A stretch of 64,000 nucleotides of DNA from Oceanobacillus bengalensis. Its GTDB lineage: Bacteria; Bacillota; Bacilli; Bacillales; Amphibacillaceae. Location of the stretch: the NCBI RefSeq assembly GCF_003628445.1, contig NZ_RBZO01000005.1:1-64000 (forward strand). The letters are read 5' to 3'. Below, piece after piece: positions 8,379-18,563 of the stretch. The translations under genes and the position numbers were made by a program. Position 1 is the stretch's first letter. Each line of letters starts with the position of its first letter. The notes beneath the pieces were generated by a model. That model did no database searches. It was not told the DNA's origin and saw only the letters and a program-made list of their open reading frames with translations.

Positions 8379-8743
8379 TTGATATAAAATGCGCGGTAAG
8401 TGCGTGTTGATTTCCGCTGCGGGCAGTACGCTTTCCGCGGGCACGGCCTCAGCCCCCTCGTGACGCCAAGAACGCTTCTTCCTGGTCTTCGGACACGTGC
8501 TTTTCCCGCAGGAGTCGACTGCCCTCCGCTACAATCAACCATCATATGGCAGTATTACCGTAGAAGTTAAATAGCACAATCCCAGTGTAGGCAATACACG
8601 CAGACTCCTGCGGGAGGACAGGCCTAGGTGAGACTACGGAGTGCGTTAGCACGGAGGAGGCTCACCAGCCGCCCGCGGAAAGCGAAGTGTATTGCCGGAA
8701 CGGTAGGATGAGTACTATCTCATCTTACTGCGCAGTTTATATC
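8379..8743. repeat. Composite structured repeat, copy B
   Basis: Terminal inverted repeats (TTGATATAAAATGCGCGGTAAG against the complement of CTTACTGCGCAGTTTATATC) enclose two divergent modules. The left one is type 1, with nested stems GTTGATT (8406-8412)/AATCAAC (8533-8539) and GGGCAGT (8421-8427)/ACTGCCC (8518-8524). The right one is type 2, with stem GGCAATACAC (8590-8599)/GTGTATTGCC (8687-8696). It fills most of the gap between tkt and sirA. Short reading frames inside it look spurious. Confidence 0.88.
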
Positions 8744-8773
8744 TTTTACGTCCTAGCTTATAACAATAACATC

Positions 8774-8812
8774 AAAAAAAGGTGGTTCCGCTATTGGAAC
8801 CACCTTTTTATT
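8774..8812 (-). terminator. Rho-independent terminator of tkt
   Basis: AAAAGGTGGTTCC and GGAACCACCTTTT form a perfect 13-bp stem with an adjoining T-run on the minus strand. Confidence 0.92.
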
Positions 8813-8815
8813 ATA

Positions 8816-10816
8816 TTATTTCACTAAAGATTCTACTTGCTTCACTACGTTATCTACTGTGAATCCATACTCTTCCATTACTTTTTCACCTGGTGCAGAT
8901 GCTCCAAAAGTGTCGATTCCGATAACGATTCCGTTATCCCCAACATAGCGGTGCCATCCTATGGAAGAAGCCATTTCAATTGCAACTCTGTTTTTCACTT
9001 CTTTTGGTAATACAGTGTTTTTATATGCTTCATCTTGCGCGTTGAAACGATCCCATGAAGGCATACTTACAACACTTACATCAATTCCTTTAGCTTTCAA
9101 TGCTTCTTTGGCATTAACAGCAAGTTGTACTTCAGATCCAGACGCAAGTAACAATGCATCTGCTGTTTCATTTTCTGATTTACTAATAACATATGCACCT
9201 TTTTTAACACCTTCATAGGCATTTTCTTTTGTGCCCTCTTGTGTTACAAGGTTTTGTCTTGTTAGTACTAAAGCAGTTGGTGTATCCGTAGATTCAACAG
9301 CTAGACGCCATGCAGCATTTGTTTCATTACCATCAGCAGGACGCATAACAGATAGACCTGGCATTGCGCGTAATGCTGCTAATTGCTCAACAGGTTCATG
9401 TGTTGGTCCATCTTCCCCAACAGCAATCGAATCATGTGTGAACACGTACGTTACAGGCATATTCATGATTGATGCTAAACGGATAGATGGTCTTAAGTAG
9501 TCACTGAATACGAAGAACGTACCACCAAATACATTTAAGCCACCATGTAGGGCCATACCATTTAATGCAGCTCCCATAGCATGTTCACGAACACCAAACC
9601 AGATATTACGTCCAGCATAGTTGTTACGAGAGTAATCATCTTCACCATTCATGTATGTTTTGTTTGATCCAGCTAAGTCTGCACTACCTCCGAAGAAGTT
9701 TGGTACCGCTTTTGCAATCCCGTTTAATACTTCACCAGAAGATGCTCTTGATGCAAGTGAGCTACCAGCTTCATATACAGGTAAATCTTTTTCCCAGCCT
9801 TCAGGAAGTTCACCTTTCATTGCAAGTTCAAGCTCTGTAGCTAATTCTGGATACTTTTCTTTATAGGTGTTTAATAATTCATTCCATTTTGTTTCTTGTT
9901 CTGCACCGTTTTTAACGATTTTCTCGTTGAAATCAGCATATACTTCTTCCGGTACATGGAAATCGTCATGTCCCCATTCGTAAAATTCTTTTGTAAGCTT
10001 CACTTCGTCTGTTCCAAGTGGTGCACCATGAGATGCAGATGAAGCAGATTTGTTTGGCGAACCATATCCAATTACTGTGCGAACTTCGATTAATGTTGGT
10101 TGTTCTGTGTTCTCCTGAGCTTCTTTAATAGCAGCTCTAATTGCATTCGTATCGTTTCCATCTTCCACACGAAGTACTTGCCAGCCATATGCTTTAAAGC
10201 GTTGTTCTGTGTTCTCAGAGAATGAAAGGTTTAACTCACCATCTAATGAGATATCATTGGAATCATATAGCGCAATTAATTTACCTAATCCTAAGTGACC
10301 AGCTAAAGATGCTGCTTCATGGGAAATGCCTTCCATTAAATCGCCATCACTTACAAGTGCATAGGTGTAATGATCAACAACAGAGATGTCCTCTTTATTA
10401 TATTTAGCAGCTAAATGGGATTCAGCCATCGCCATCCCAACAGACATTGCAATTCCTTGACCAAGTGGACCTGTTGTTGCTTCAACACCATCTGTATGAT
10501 GTACTTCAGGATGTCCTGGTGTTTTTGATCCCCATTGACGGAACTGTTTTAAGTCCTCAATGGTCAAATTATAACCAGATAAATGAAGTAAACTATATAA
10601 AAGCATGGAACCATGGCCAGCAGAAAGTACAAAACGGTCACGATTAAACCATTTCGAATTTTTTGGATTATGATTCATAAAGTCTGTCCATAATGTATAT
10701 GCCATTGGGGCTGCCCCCATTGGTAACCCTGGATGACCTGAATTTGCATTTTCAATAGCATCAATGGATAGTGTTCTTATTGTATTGATTGATAATTGTT
10801 CAACATTATTTGACAT
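8816..10816 (-). CDS. tkt: Transketolase
   Basis: Thiamine-diphosphate enzyme of the pentose phosphate pathway that moves two-carbon units between ketoses and aldoses. The 666-residue length is standard. It shows the TPP-binding motif [15 protein letters not shown], the N-terminal substrate His region [13 protein letters not shown] and the pyrimidine-domain segment [10 protein letters not shown]-like ([14 protein letters not shown]). The start is ATG 10816 (MSNNVEQL), eight bases after AAAGGAG; the longer GTG frame would begin inside the ribosome site. It is monocistronic, with its own promoter and terminator. Confidence 0.97.
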   Translation of the reverse strand: MSNNVEQLSINTIRTLSIDAIENANSGHPGLPMGAAPMAYTLWTDFMNHNPKNSKWFNRDRFVLSAGHGSMLLYSLLHLSGYNLTIEDLKQFRQWGSKTPGHPEVHHTDGVEATTGPLGQGIAMSVGMAMAESHLAAKYNKEDISVVDHYTYALVSDGDLMEGISHEAASLAGHLGLGKLIALYDSNDISLDGELNLSFSENTEQRFKAYGWQVLRVEDGNDTNAIRAAIKEAQENTEQPTLIEVRTVIGYGSPNKSASSASHGAPLGTDEVKLTKEFYEWGHDDFHVPEEVYADFNEKIVKNGAEQETKWNELLNTYKEKYPELATELELAMKGELPEGWEKDLPVYEAGSSLASRASSGEVLNGIAKAVPNFFGGSADLAGSNKTYMNGEDDYSRNNYAGRNIWFGVREHAMGAALNGMALHGGLNVFGGTFFVFSDYLRPSIRLASIMNMPVTYVFTHDSIAVGEDGPTHEPVEQLAALRAMPGLSVMRPADGNETNAAWRLAVESTDTPTALVLTRQNLVTQEGTKENAYEGVKKGAYVISKSENETADALLLASGSEVQLAVNAKEALKAKGIDVSVVSMPSWDRFNAQDEAYKNTVLPKEVKNRVAIEMASSIGWHRYVGDNGIVIGIDTFGASAPGEKVMEEYGFTVDNVVKQVESLVK

Positions 10817-10863
10817 GTTGTGTGCTCCTTTCACTTATGTAATGGATTTTAGTGTCCTTCCCT

Positions 10864-10892
10864 ATTTTATACGGAAAAAGCGTTTGTAACAA
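10864..10892 (-). promoter_or_regulatory. Sigma-A type promoter of tkt
   Basis: -35 TTGTTA (complement of 10887-10892) and -10 TAAAAT (complement of 10864-10869) with a 17-bp spacer, about 50 bases before the start codon. Confidence 0.5.
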
Positions 10893-10934
10893 GCAGATTT
10901 ATCTATTGTTTGTTACACTAATGTGAAAGAAGGA

Positions 10935-11168
10935 CTAATGCTTTTTATTTCTTTGCTGAAAATGTTTTAATTTCTCTGGAGTGACATCCTCTCCATTCGG
11001 ATCGATAACTGTCATGGTCTTTAATTGATTTTTAAAAGAACTTCTTACATTTTTCAAATACGCTTCACGAAGTTTCTTTTGCTCTTCTTTCTCCTGTTCC
11101 GTTAATTCTTCTGTTTTCGATTTCCTTGCTAATTCATTAATTCTATTTAAATTTTCTTTTGACAGCAT
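10935..11168 (-). CDS. ynzC: DUF896 family protein YnzC
   Basis: A 77-residue basic cytoplasmic protein of the UPF0291/DUF896 family: a helical N-terminal half (LSKENLNRINELARKSKTEEL) and the conserved DPNGEDVTPEKLK near the C-terminus. In B. subtilis it is the last gene of the SOS-induced yneA-yneB-ynzC operon; the biochemical function is unknown. An alternative ATG lies two codons upstream at 11174. The synteny is retained here, so SOS control through the upstream promoter is likely. Confidence 0.88.
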   Translation of the reverse strand: MLSKENLNRINELARKSKTEELTEQEKEEQKKLREAYLKNVRSSFKNQLKTMTVIDPNGEDVTPEKLKHFQQRNKKH

Positions 11169-11280
11169 TGTCATTATCCTTCCTTACACAAGTAGTTCCC
11201 TATTGTTTATTAAAACAGAAAAACAAGAACGAAAAAATATTGTTCTTGTTTCTAAATCTTACTATTCTGCTCGATAATAT

Positions 11281-11931
<651 letters not shown>

Positions 11932-11939
11932 TTATCTAT

Positions 11940-12035
11940 CTAACTTACTATTATCATTGAAACATATAAAAATGCTAATGTTAATCCAAAAGATACCAAG
12001 TAAAACGCATCTGTCTTATTAATTTTACTAAACAT
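11940..12035 (-). CDS. 31-residue membrane micropeptide in the yneA position
   Basis: A short frame with a strong ribosome site (AGGGAGG, then ATG at 12033-12035) and a TAG stop 20 bases before yneB. The peptide begins MFSKINKTDAFYLVSF; its remaining part is almost entirely hydrophobic and forms one membrane helix (about residues 11-30). It occupies the place of yneA, whose product in B. subtilis is an SOS cell-division inhibitor of about 100 residues with an N-terminal membrane helix and a LysM domain. There is no room here for a LysM domain. It lies directly behind an SOS-boxed promoter. It could be a minimal division inhibitor or a decayed yneA; the clean start and stop favour a real gene. 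Confidence 0.65.
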   Translation of the reverse strand: MFSKINKTDAFYLVSFGLTLAFLYVSMIIVS

Positions 12036-12059
12036 ACGAAGCCCTCCCTTACTAAACCA

Positions 12060-12111
12060 AGAACCTTTGTTCGTCTGACGATAGTATCTCACGAACATAC
12101 GGTCTTGTCAA
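12060..12111 (-). promoter_or_regulatory. SOS-boxed promoter of the micropeptide-yneB-ynzC operon
   Basis: -35 TTGACA (complement of 12106-12111) and -10 GATACT (complement of 12083-12088) with a 17-bp spacer. A LexA-type box, CGAACATACGGTCT (12092-12105), fills the spacer. A second, weaker one, AGAACCTTTGTTCG, lies at 12060-12073. The reference motif is CGAACRNRYGTTYG. Confidence 0.8.
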
Positions 12112-12121
12112 TTGTTTTTTT

Positions 12122-12161
12122 AGAACGAATGTTTGCTAATGATAGAATAAAATGGTAAACT
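12122..12161 (+). promoter_or_regulatory. lexA promoter with SOS box
   Basis: -35 TTGCTA (12133-12138) and -10 TAAACT (12156-12161) with a 17-bp spacer. The box AGAACGAATGTTTG (12122-12135; 13 of 14 consensus positions) overlaps the -35, as expected for autorepression by LexA. Confidence 0.8.
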
Positions 12162-12197
12162 ACTATTAACAAATCATATGCATGAGGAGTTTAATAG

Positions 12198-12824
12198 ATG
12201 ACAAAACTTTCAAATCGGCAACAAATGATACTAGACTTTATTAAAGATGAAGTTAGAAAAAAAGGTTACCCACCTTCCGTTCGTGAAATCGCTGCAGCTG
12301 TTGGGTTAGCCTCTAGTTCTACTGTGCATGGTCACTTAGAAAGACTTGAGAATAAAGGATATATTAGAAGAGACCCTACAAAACCAAGGGCAATAGAGAT
12401 TTTAGAACAGTTGGACAATGACCGAAATATTCCAAAAGATGGCGTACGGTATGCACCAGTGATTGGGAAAGTTACTGCCGGTATACCAATTACTGCAGTA
12501 GAGAACATAGAAGAATACATTCCAGTACCTAGTTCCAGTGCGAGTCCTGATGACAATCTATTTGTACTCGTCATCGATGGAGAAAGTATGATTGAAGCAG
12601 GAATCCTTGATAAAGACATGGTGATTGTGAAGCAACAGAACACTGCAGATAACGGAGATATTGTCGTAGCAATGACAGAAGATAACGAAGCTACAGTTAA
12701 GCGTTTCTTTAAAGAAAAGGGACATATCAGACTGCAACCAGAAAACGCAACGATGGAACCTTTAATCTACCAAAACGTATCTATTCTTGGTAAAGTAGTC
12801 GGCTTACACCGAAATATTGACTAA
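12198..12824 (+). CDS. lexA: SOS repressor LexA
   Basis: A 208-residue transcriptional repressor of the DNA-damage response (DinR in older B. subtilis naming). The N-terminal winged helix covers about residues 1-70 ([26 protein letters not shown]). The autocleavage bond is Ala94-Gly95 (VTAGIP), and the Ser130/Lys168 catalytic dyad is seen in DGESMIEAG and ATVKRFF. The ribosome site GAGGAG precedes the ATG. It is divergent from the SOS operon, with LexA boxes between them, and has a strong downstream terminator. Confidence 0.97.
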   Translation: MTKLSNRQQMILDFIKDEVRKKGYPPSVREIAAAVGLASSSTVHGHLERLENKGYIRRDPTKPRAIEILEQLDNDRNIPKDGVRYAPVIGKVTAGIPITAVENIEEYIPVPSSSASPDDNLFVLVIDGESMIEAGILDKDMVIVKQQNTADNGDIVVAMTEDNEATVKRFFKEKGHIRLQPENATMEPLIYQNVSILGKVVGLHRNID

Positions 12825-12844
12825 TCAGTAATTTTTTGTCTAAC

Positions 12845-12890
12845 AAAAATGGAGACTTTCCATTCTAAGGAAAAGTCTCCATTTTTTATT
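12845..12890 (+). terminator. Rho-independent terminator of lexA
   Basis: AATGGAGACTTTCC pairs with GGAAAAGTCTCCATT (one bulge), followed by a T-run on the plus strand. Confidence 0.9.
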
Positions 12891-13005
12891 TCTATATATA
12901 ATTCGTTTGATTTTTTTCTTATCCCAGTAATAGACCTGCATCACGAGTTAGTATTCCACATTAGTTAAGTTTCGCTTTCCCTTTTTGATACTTCTCTTAC
13001 AAAAC

Positions 13006-14304
13006 TTACACTCCATGTAATATAAAATTGATTAAGAAAAGACCTGCAACAATATATAAAGGTATGGAAACTTGATTTGATTTTCCTACTACTAGCTTAG
13101 CAAGTGGATAAGCGATAAAGCCAAATGCAATACCATCTGCAATGCTATACGAAAATGGAATCATAATGATGATTAAAAATGCGGGTATAGCTTCTGATAA
13201 GTCTTGAAGATTAATATTCTTCACATTCTGTAACATTAACCCCCCAATAATAATTAGAATTGGGGCAATTGCGCTTCCTGGAATGATTTTTACAAATGGA
13301 ATGAAAAAGATGGATAATAAAAATAGAATTCCTGTGACAATTGACGTAATTCCAGTACGTCCACCTGCTGCAATTCCTGCAGCACCTTCCACGGTAGAAA
13401 CCGTTGGGCTTGAGCCAAAAATACTACTAAATATTGTAGAAACGGAACTCACACGAAAGCCTGTGCTATATTTTTCTGGTTGATTTATTTGGGATACCTG
13501 GCCACTTAAGAGTCCAATATGTTCAAATACTAGTACCATTGTAAGTGAAAAGATCGCTACCCAAAACGTTAAAGATGCTATCCTTTCAAAGGACATCGCA
13601 GCAAATACTTGTCCATAGTCACCTGCCGTAATCCCAAAACTCCCCATTTCACTTGTGTCTACAAGACCAAAGATCCATGCAATGAAAGTTCCCATTAATA
13701 TAGTAATTAAAAAGTTAGCTGGTACATTACGTAAAAACAATATAATTGCGATGACAAAGGTCAATAGAAAAGCGATTACTTCTAAACTACCAATATCGCC
13801 TAATTGTATTAGAGAGTGCTCACCCTTCACAATAATTTGGCTTTTCTCAAGTCCGATTAGCGCAAGAAATAAACCTAAACCAACACTAATCGCATCCTTT
13901 AAGGAAGCCGGAATCGAGGTTGCTAGGATTTTTGACAATTTAGTAAAAGCAATAATAACAAAAAAGATTCCAGATAGAAAAACAACAGCAAGTGCTTCTT
14001 GCCAAGTTAATCCCATGGAATGAACAAAGGTATAGGTGAACATCGCATTGACACCCATTCCTGGTACGAGGATGAAAGGTAAATTCCCCCAAATTCCCAT
14101 AATTAAACATCCAACCATTGAGGTCAATATTGTTGCCCAAACAGCTGCTTCAATCGGAATTCCTGCATCACCTAATATCGTTGAATTTACTACAATAATA
14201 TAAACAATCGTAAAGAATGACACACAGCCTGCAAGTATCTCTCTTTTTATTGTTGAGCCTTTATCATAAACACCTGTGAGGTTATTAATTTTTTCTTTAA
14301 ACAT
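13006..14304 (-). CDS. NCS2/AzgA-type nucleobase permease
   Basis: A 432-residue membrane protein with about 12-14 hydrophobic segments. It belongs to the AzgA branch of NCS2 transporters (PbuG/PbuO-like), which import hypoxanthine, guanine or adenine with protons. Recognised from the N-terminal REILAGCVSFFTIVYIIVVN, GMGVNAMFTY in the third segment and SSPTVSTVEGAAGIAAGGRTG in the transport core. It is the last gene of the nucleoside catabolic cluster, so purine base uptake fits. The exact substrate cannot be told. A hairpin separates it from deoC upstream. Confidence 0.9.
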   Translation of the reverse strand: MFKEKINNLTGVYDKGSTIKREILAGCVSFFTIVYIIVVNSTILGDAGIPIEAAVWATILTSMVGCLIMGIWGNLPFILVPGMGVNAMFTYTFVHSMGLTWQEALAVVFLSGIFFVIIAFTKLSKILATSIPASLKDAISVGLGLFLALIGLEKSQIIVKGEHSLIQLGDIGSLEVIAFLLTFVIAIILFLRNVPANFLITILMGTFIAWIFGLVDTSEMGSFGITAGDYGQVFAAMSFERIASLTFWVAIFSLTMVLVFEHIGLLSGQVSQINQPEKYSTGFRVSSVSTIFSSIFGSSPTVSTVEGAAGIAAGGRTGITSIVTGILFLLSIFFIPFVKIIPGSAIAPILIIIGGLMLQNVKNINLQDLSEAIPAFLIIIMIPFSYSIADGIAFGFIAYPLAKLVVGKSNQVSIPLYIVAGLFLINFILHGV

Positions 14305-14322
14305 TTTTACTTCCTTCTTTTA

Positions 14323-14367
14323 ATTGGTGTTCAAAAAGACAGTTTAACCCTCTTTTTGAACACCAAT
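14323..14367. repeat. Perfect hairpin built from TTCAAAAAG-type repeat ends
   Basis: ATTGGTGTTCAAAAAGA (14323-14339) and TCTTTTTGAACACCAAT (14351-14367) form a perfect 17-bp inverted repeat with an 11-base loop, 55 bases after deoC. It carries the same TTCAAAAAG/CTTTTTGAA ends as the element at 6450-6590. It could work as a deoC terminator, although the stem-flanking T-run is short. Confidence 0.75.
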
Positions 14368-14422
14368 TTAGTAATATCCCTCGCCCACCCAGTCTTTCCT
14401 ATCCGAAAGACCATAAATTCAC

Positions 14423-15094
14423 TTAATAATCACTACTTCCAACTTCACCTGAAACAATTGCAACACCAGAGCTTGCACCGATACGAGTTGCGCCAGCTTC
14501 GATCATCGCTAATACTGCCTCGCGATCTCTTACACCACCAGAAGCTTTCACACCAATATCAGGGCCTACGGTTTTACGCATTAACTTAATATCGTGGACT
14601 GTTGCTCCACCTGTTGAAAAACCAGTAGAAGTCTTAACATAGTCAGCACCAGCTTCGACAGCAAGTTTGCATGCAATTTCTTTTTCATCATCTGTTAGTA
14701 AACATGTTTCAATAATTACTTTTACAAGCGCCTTTTCTTTTGCCGCTTCAACTACTTTTCTGATGTCTTCTTTAACAAAGTCTACGTCTCCATCTTTTAG
14801 TTTGCCGATATTAATAACCATATCGATTTCACCAGCACCATTTTCAATTGCATTCTTTGTTTCGAATGCTTTCACTTCTGAAGTAGTTGCACCTAAAGGA
14901 AAACCAATTACGGTACATACTTTAACCTCTGAATCGCTCAACAATGATGCAGCTTCTTTTACCCATGTAGGATTAATACATACAGAATAGAAATTGTGCT
15001 GCTTCGCTTCTTCACAAACTGTCACAATTTGTTCTTTCGTTGTTTCGGCTTTTAATACGGTATGGTCAATCATCTTTGCTAAATTCTTTTCCAA
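14423..15094 (-). CDS. deoC: Deoxyribose-phosphate aldolase
   Basis: Splits deoxyribose-5-phosphate into glyceraldehyde-3-phosphate and acetaldehyde, the last step of deoxynucleoside breakdown. A 223-residue TIM barrel. The Schiff-base lysine is in [16 protein letters not shown] and the second active-site lysine in [11 protein letters not shown]-like GVKASGGVR. The start is probably TTG 15094 ([11 protein letters not shown]), five bases after GAGGTGA; an in-frame GTG at 15103 overlaps that site. It follows punA closely, in one operon. Confidence 0.95.
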   Translation of the reverse strand: MEKNLAKMIDHTVLKAETTKEQIVTVCEEAKQHNFYSVCINPTWVKEAASLLSDSEVKVCTVIGFPLGATTSEVKAFETKNAIENGAGEIDMVINIGKLKDGDVDFVKEDIRKVVEAAKEKALVKVIIETCLLTDDEKEIACKLAVEAGADYVKTSTGFSTGGATVHDIKLMRKTVGPDIGVKASGGVRDREAVLAMIEAGATRIGASSGVAIVSGEVGSSDY

Positions 15095-15121
15095 TTTTTT
15101 CACCTCATATTATTTTATCGA

Positions 15122-15943
15122 TTAATCTGCTAATCCTTGAACAGTTGCTTTAACTAAGCCTAAGAAATCTTCTCTCACTTTCTCCGTCGTTTCAATAACT
15201 TCTTCATGAGAAAGTGGTTGATCTAAAATACCTGCTGCCATATTTGTGATACATGAAATGCCAATAACATTCATGTTTGCATGACGAGCTACAATTACTT
15301 CTGGCACTGTAGACATTCCTACAGCATCTCCACCAATTTTTTCTAACATGCGAATTTCTGCTGGTGTTTCATAACTTGGACCACTATTCCAAACATATAC
15401 GCCTTCTTTTAACTTGATGTTTAAATCATTTGCAGCCTGACGTACGATTTCTTGCATATTTCTTGTATAAGCAGTTGACATATCTGGAAAACGCACACCT
15501 AATTCAGAGTCGTTCGGACCAATTAACGGATCAATACCAACATTGTTAATATGATCCGTAATTAACATTAGATCACCAGGTACAAAGGAACGATTAACGC
15601 CTCCTGCCGCATTCGTTACAATAACGGTCTCGATATTTAATGCTTTCATCACGCGTACTGGGAAAGTTACTTCATCCAATTTATATCCTTCATAGAAATG
15701 AAAACGTCCTTGCATCGCTAATACAGTCATTCCCTGTAATTCACCAATTACTAACTGACCAGCATGGCCTTCAACGGTTGATACAGGAAATCCTGGAATA
15801 TTTTCGTATTTGATTTTTGTTGGATTTTCTATTTCATCTGCAAGTACACCTAATCCTGATCCTAAGATAAGACCAACTTTCGGCATCGAAGTTATTTGTC
15901 CTGAAATAAAGCTCGCAGCTTCTTTAATTTTATTGATGTTCAT
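15122..15943 (-). CDS. punA: Purine-nucleoside phosphorylase (guanosine/inosine type)
   Basis: Phosphorolysis of purine (deoxy)nucleosides to free base and (deoxy)ribose-1-phosphate. A 273-residue member of the trimeric PNP family, corresponding to B. subtilis PupG. Key segments are GLILGSGLG (phosphate binding), GRFHFYEGY, VTNAAGGVN and the base-binding loop SGPSYETPAEIRML. The start is ATG 15943 (MNINKIKEA) behind GAGGTGA. It lies 12 bases after deoB, and its deoxyribose-1-phosphate goes to DeoB and then DeoC. Confidence 0.94.
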   Translation of the reverse strand: MNINKIKEAASFISGQITSMPKVGLILGSGLGVLADEIENPTKIKYENIPGFPVSTVEGHAGQLVIGELQGMTVLAMQGRFHFYEGYKLDEVTFPVRVMKALNIETVIVTNAAGGVNRSFVPGDLMLITDHINNVGIDPLIGPNDSELGVRFPDMSTAYTRNMQEIVRQAANDLNIKLKEGVYVWNSGPSYETPAEIRMLEKIGGDAVGMSTVPEVIVARHANMNVIGISCITNMAAGILDQPLSHEEVIETTEKVREDFLGLVKATVQGLAD

Positions 15944-15955
15944 CTTTTTCACCTC

Positions 15956-17137
15956 TTAATTAATTTCGTTTAAAAAACTTTTCCCATTTTTTGGACTTGT
16001 CACTTGGAAGTTATTAGCTATTGTTTCACCAATGTCTGCAAATGATTCTCTAATTGGTAAATGGATTCCCTCTTCAATTCCTTTATGATGAACGAGTAAT
16101 GGAACATATTCTCTCGTATGGTCTGTACCATGGTGAATTGGATCGTTTCCATGGTCTGCTGTAATAATAAGTAAATCATCTTCTCTTAATTTCTCGAACA
16201 CTTCTGGTAATCTGGCATCATATGCTTCTAATGCTTCACCGTATCCTTGTGGATCACGTCTGTGACCATATTTCGCGTCAAAATCAACTAAATTTAAAAA
16301 GCTTAGTCCAGTAAAGTCCATATCTAATGTTTCTAGAAGTTTATCCATACCATCCATGTTAGACACCGTGCGAAGCGACTTGGTTACTCCTTCGCCATCA
16401 AAAATATCAGAAATTTTCCCTATCGAAATAACATCGTAATTTGCATCTTTTAATTCGTTCATTACTGTACGGCCAAAAGGTTTTAATGCGTAGTCATGAC
16501 GATTCGGTGTTCGTTCAAACGCACCTGGCTTTCCAACGAATGGACGAGCAATAACACGACCGACCATGTATGCTGGGTCATTCAATAATTCTCTTGCATA
16601 TTCACAAATCTCATAAAGTTCTTCTAACGGAACAACTTCCTCATGTGCTGCAATTTGTAATACTGAATCAGCTGATGTGTATACGATTAAACTACCTGTC
16701 TGCATATGTTCCTCACCAAGTTCTTCAAGAATTTCTGTTCCTGATGCTGGTTTATTTCCGATAACTTTTCTACCCGTTTTTTCTTCTAATTTGTTAATGA
16801 TTTCATCAGGAAATCCATCAGGGAATGTACGGAATGGTGTATCAATATGAAGCCCCATAATTTCCCAATGTCCTGTCATCGTATCTTTCCCTCGTGACGC
16901 TTCCTGCATTTTTGTATAATGCGCTAAAGGTTTGCTTGTTGGTGTGATTCCCCCGATTTCACGAATATTACTTAGTCCTAGCGCCCCCATGTTTGGCATC
17001 TTTAATCCTCCCATATGAGAAGCAATGTGACCTAAGGTATCAGCACCTTCGTCATTATAGCTCTTTGCATCTGGTGATTCCCCGATACCTACCGAATCCA
17101 TAACGATTAAAAAAAAACGTTTAAATCTCAAATCCAT
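15956..17137 (-). CDS. deoB: Phosphopentomutase
   Basis: Interconverts (deoxy)ribose-1- and 5-phosphate. A 393-residue alkaline-phosphatase-superfamily metalloenzyme (drm in B. subtilis). Metal ligands and core motifs are visible: [28 protein letters not shown], the phospho-Thr loop [12 protein letters not shown], and TADHGNDP with HTREYVPLL. The ribosome site is AAAGGAGG. It has its own promoter carrying a GGACGTCC-type operator, so it can be read both with pdp and alone. Confidence 0.96.
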   Translation of the reverse strand: MDLRFKRFFLIVMDSVGIGESPDAKSYNDEGADTLGHIASHMGGLKMPNMGALGLSNIREIGGITPTSKPLAHYTKMQEASRGKDTMTGHWEIMGLHIDTPFRTFPDGFPDEIINKLEEKTGRKVIGNKPASGTEILEELGEEHMQTGSLIVYTSADSVLQIAAHEEVVPLEELYEICEYARELLNDPAYMVGRVIARPFVGKPGAFERTPNRHDYALKPFGRTVMNELKDANYDVISIGKISDIFDGEGVTKSLRTVSNMDGMDKLLETLDMDFTGLSFLNLVDFDAKYGHRRDPQGYGEALEAYDARLPEVFEKLREDDLLIITADHGNDPIHHGTDHTREYVPLLVHHKGIEEGIHLPIRESFADIGETIANNFQVTSPKNGKSFLNEIN

Positions 17138-17167
17138 TTAAAAATACCTCCTTTATCATCCACCTAC

Positions 17168-17197
17168 ATTGTAAGACGTCCAACCTCTAAAAGTCAA
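17168..17197 (-). promoter_or_regulatory. Internal deoB promoter with GntR-type operator
   Basis: -35 TTGACT (complement of 17192-17197) and -10 TACAAT (complement of 17168-17173) with an 18-bp spacer. The operator half AGACGTCC (17174-17181), extended CCAAC, abuts the -10. It matches the sites upstream of nupC. The promoter begins inside the U-tail of the preceding terminator. Confidence 0.72.
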
Positions 17198-17219
17198 AAA
17201 TAAGGGCCCTATTGGACCC
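17197..17219 (-). terminator. Weak terminator between pdp and deoB
   Basis: On the minus strand GGGTCC pairs with GGGCCC (one G-U pair) around AATA, followed by TTATTTTTG. The short stem suggests partial termination ahead of the deoB promoter. Confidence 0.55.
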
Positions 17220-17221
17220 GT

Positions 17222-18526
17222 TTAATTGTAAATAATATCGTAAACCAATGGATTTGCGTCTACCGTTTGTTCTGAAATGCCATATGCATGATAAATCTTT
17301 TCTACAACATCTGTTACATCTTCACGGTTACTGTGGATTGTGACAAGTGACTCGCCTTTTTTCACTTGTTCTCCAACTTTTTTGTTTAAAACTAATCCTA
17401 CTGCTAAATCGATTTCTGATTCTTTTGTTGCACGACCAGCACCTAGTACACTTGCTGCAATTCCGATTTCATTTGCAATAATCTCAGATACAAAGCCATC
17501 TTGCTTCGCCTCTACTTCAAACGTATAAGAAGCAGTTGGTAATTTTTCTGGATGATCTATAACGGAATCATCTCCACCTTGTGCAGCAACAAAAGTTTTG
17601 AATGTCTCAATTGCTTTACCAGATTTCATTACTTCGATTAATTTTTCACGTGCATCTTCAATCGTTTCTGCTTTTCCTCCCAAGTAAACCATCTGACTTC
17701 CAAGTGTTAAACATAATTCTTCTAAGTCTTTAGGCCCCTGTCCTTTGAGTGTATCAATTGCCTCTTTTATTTCTAACGCGTTTCCGATTGCAAACCCTAG
17801 AGGCTCACTCATGTCAGAAATAACTGCAATCGTATTGCGACCTGCTCCATTACCAATTTGAACCATGGCATGTGCGAGTTCTTTTGCTCCTTCGATATCT
17901 TTCATAAATGCACCTGATCCAGTTTTTACATCAAGTACAATTGCGTCTGCGCCCGAGGCAATTTTCTTACTCATAATTGAACTAGCTATTAATGGAATCG
18001 CATCAACAGTTGCTGTTACATCACGTAAACCGTAAAGTTTCTTATCAGCAGGAGTTAAGTTTCCGCTCTGGCCAACAACAGCTAGCTTATTTTTATTAAC
18101 TAATTCATTGAAAGTTTTCCCATCTATTTCTACCTGGAATCCTTCTATAGCTTCTAACTTATCAACCGTACCACCAGTATGACCTAATCCACGGCCTGAC
18201 ATTTTAGCTACTGGTACACTAACGGATGCAACGAGAGGAGCTAAAATCAATGTTGTCGTATCACCAACACCACCAGTACTATGCTTGTCCACTTTTATCC
18301 CCTTAATATCGGATAAATCAATTTGGTCACCAGACTCTACCATTGCCATCGTTAAATTAACTCTTTCACTGGATGTCATATCTTGGAAATATATAGCCAT
18401 TGCAAAAGCAGACATTTGGTAATCTGGAATATCACCGTTTGTGTAACCTTCTATTACAAAATAAATCTCTTCTTTTGTTAATTCTTGTCCATCACGTTTT
18501 TTCTCAATTATGTCGATCATTCTCAT
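17222..18526 (-). CDS. pdp: Pyrimidine-nucleoside phosphorylase
   Basis: Phosphorolysis of uridine, deoxyuridine and thymidine. 434 residues, as for B. subtilis Pdp. It has the family signature [15 protein letters not shown] (about residues 80-95), [20 protein letters not shown] and the C-terminal PYNP domain ([16 protein letters not shown]). The start is placed at ATG 18526 ([10 protein letters not shown]) by homology; two ATG codons just upstream overlap the AAAGGATG ribosome site. It lies between nupC and deoB, taking up where the importer leaves off. Confidence 0.95.
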   Translation of the reverse strand: MRMIDIIEKKRDGQELTKEEIYFVIEGYTNGDIPDYQMSAFAMAIYFQDMTSSERVNLTMAMVESGDQIDLSDIKGIKVDKHSTGGVGDTTTLILAPLVASVSVPVAKMSGRGLGHTGGTVDKLEAIEGFQVEIDGKTFNELVNKNKLAVVGQSGNLTPADKKLYGLRDVTATVDAIPLIASSIMSKKIASGADAIVLDVKTGSGAFMKDIEGAKELAHAMVQIGNGAGRNTIAVISDMSEPLGFAIGNALEIKEAIDTLKGQGPKDLEELCLTLGSQMVYLGGKAETIEDAREKLIEVMKSGKAIETFKTFVAAQGGDDSVIDHPEKLPTASYTFEVEAKQDGFVSEIIANEIGIAASVLGAGRATKESEIDLAVGLVLNKKVGEQVKKGESLVTIHSNREDVTDVVEKIYHAYGISEQTVDANPLVYDIIYN

Positions 18527-18563
18527 GTTGACCATCATCCTTTTTTTATCTATTTTATATTAC

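Noticed and set aside
8354-8545. Reading frame on the minus strand in the tkt-sirA gap
   Set aside because: It lies inside the type 1 repeat module, and the matching parts of the other copies do not give a conserved protein. Arg/Pro/Ser-rich translation is typical of a GC-rich structured repeat.
8379-8743. Composite repeats as CRISPR arrays
   Set aside because: Copies are far apart, lack regular short spacers and are built of hairpin modules; no cas genes are present.
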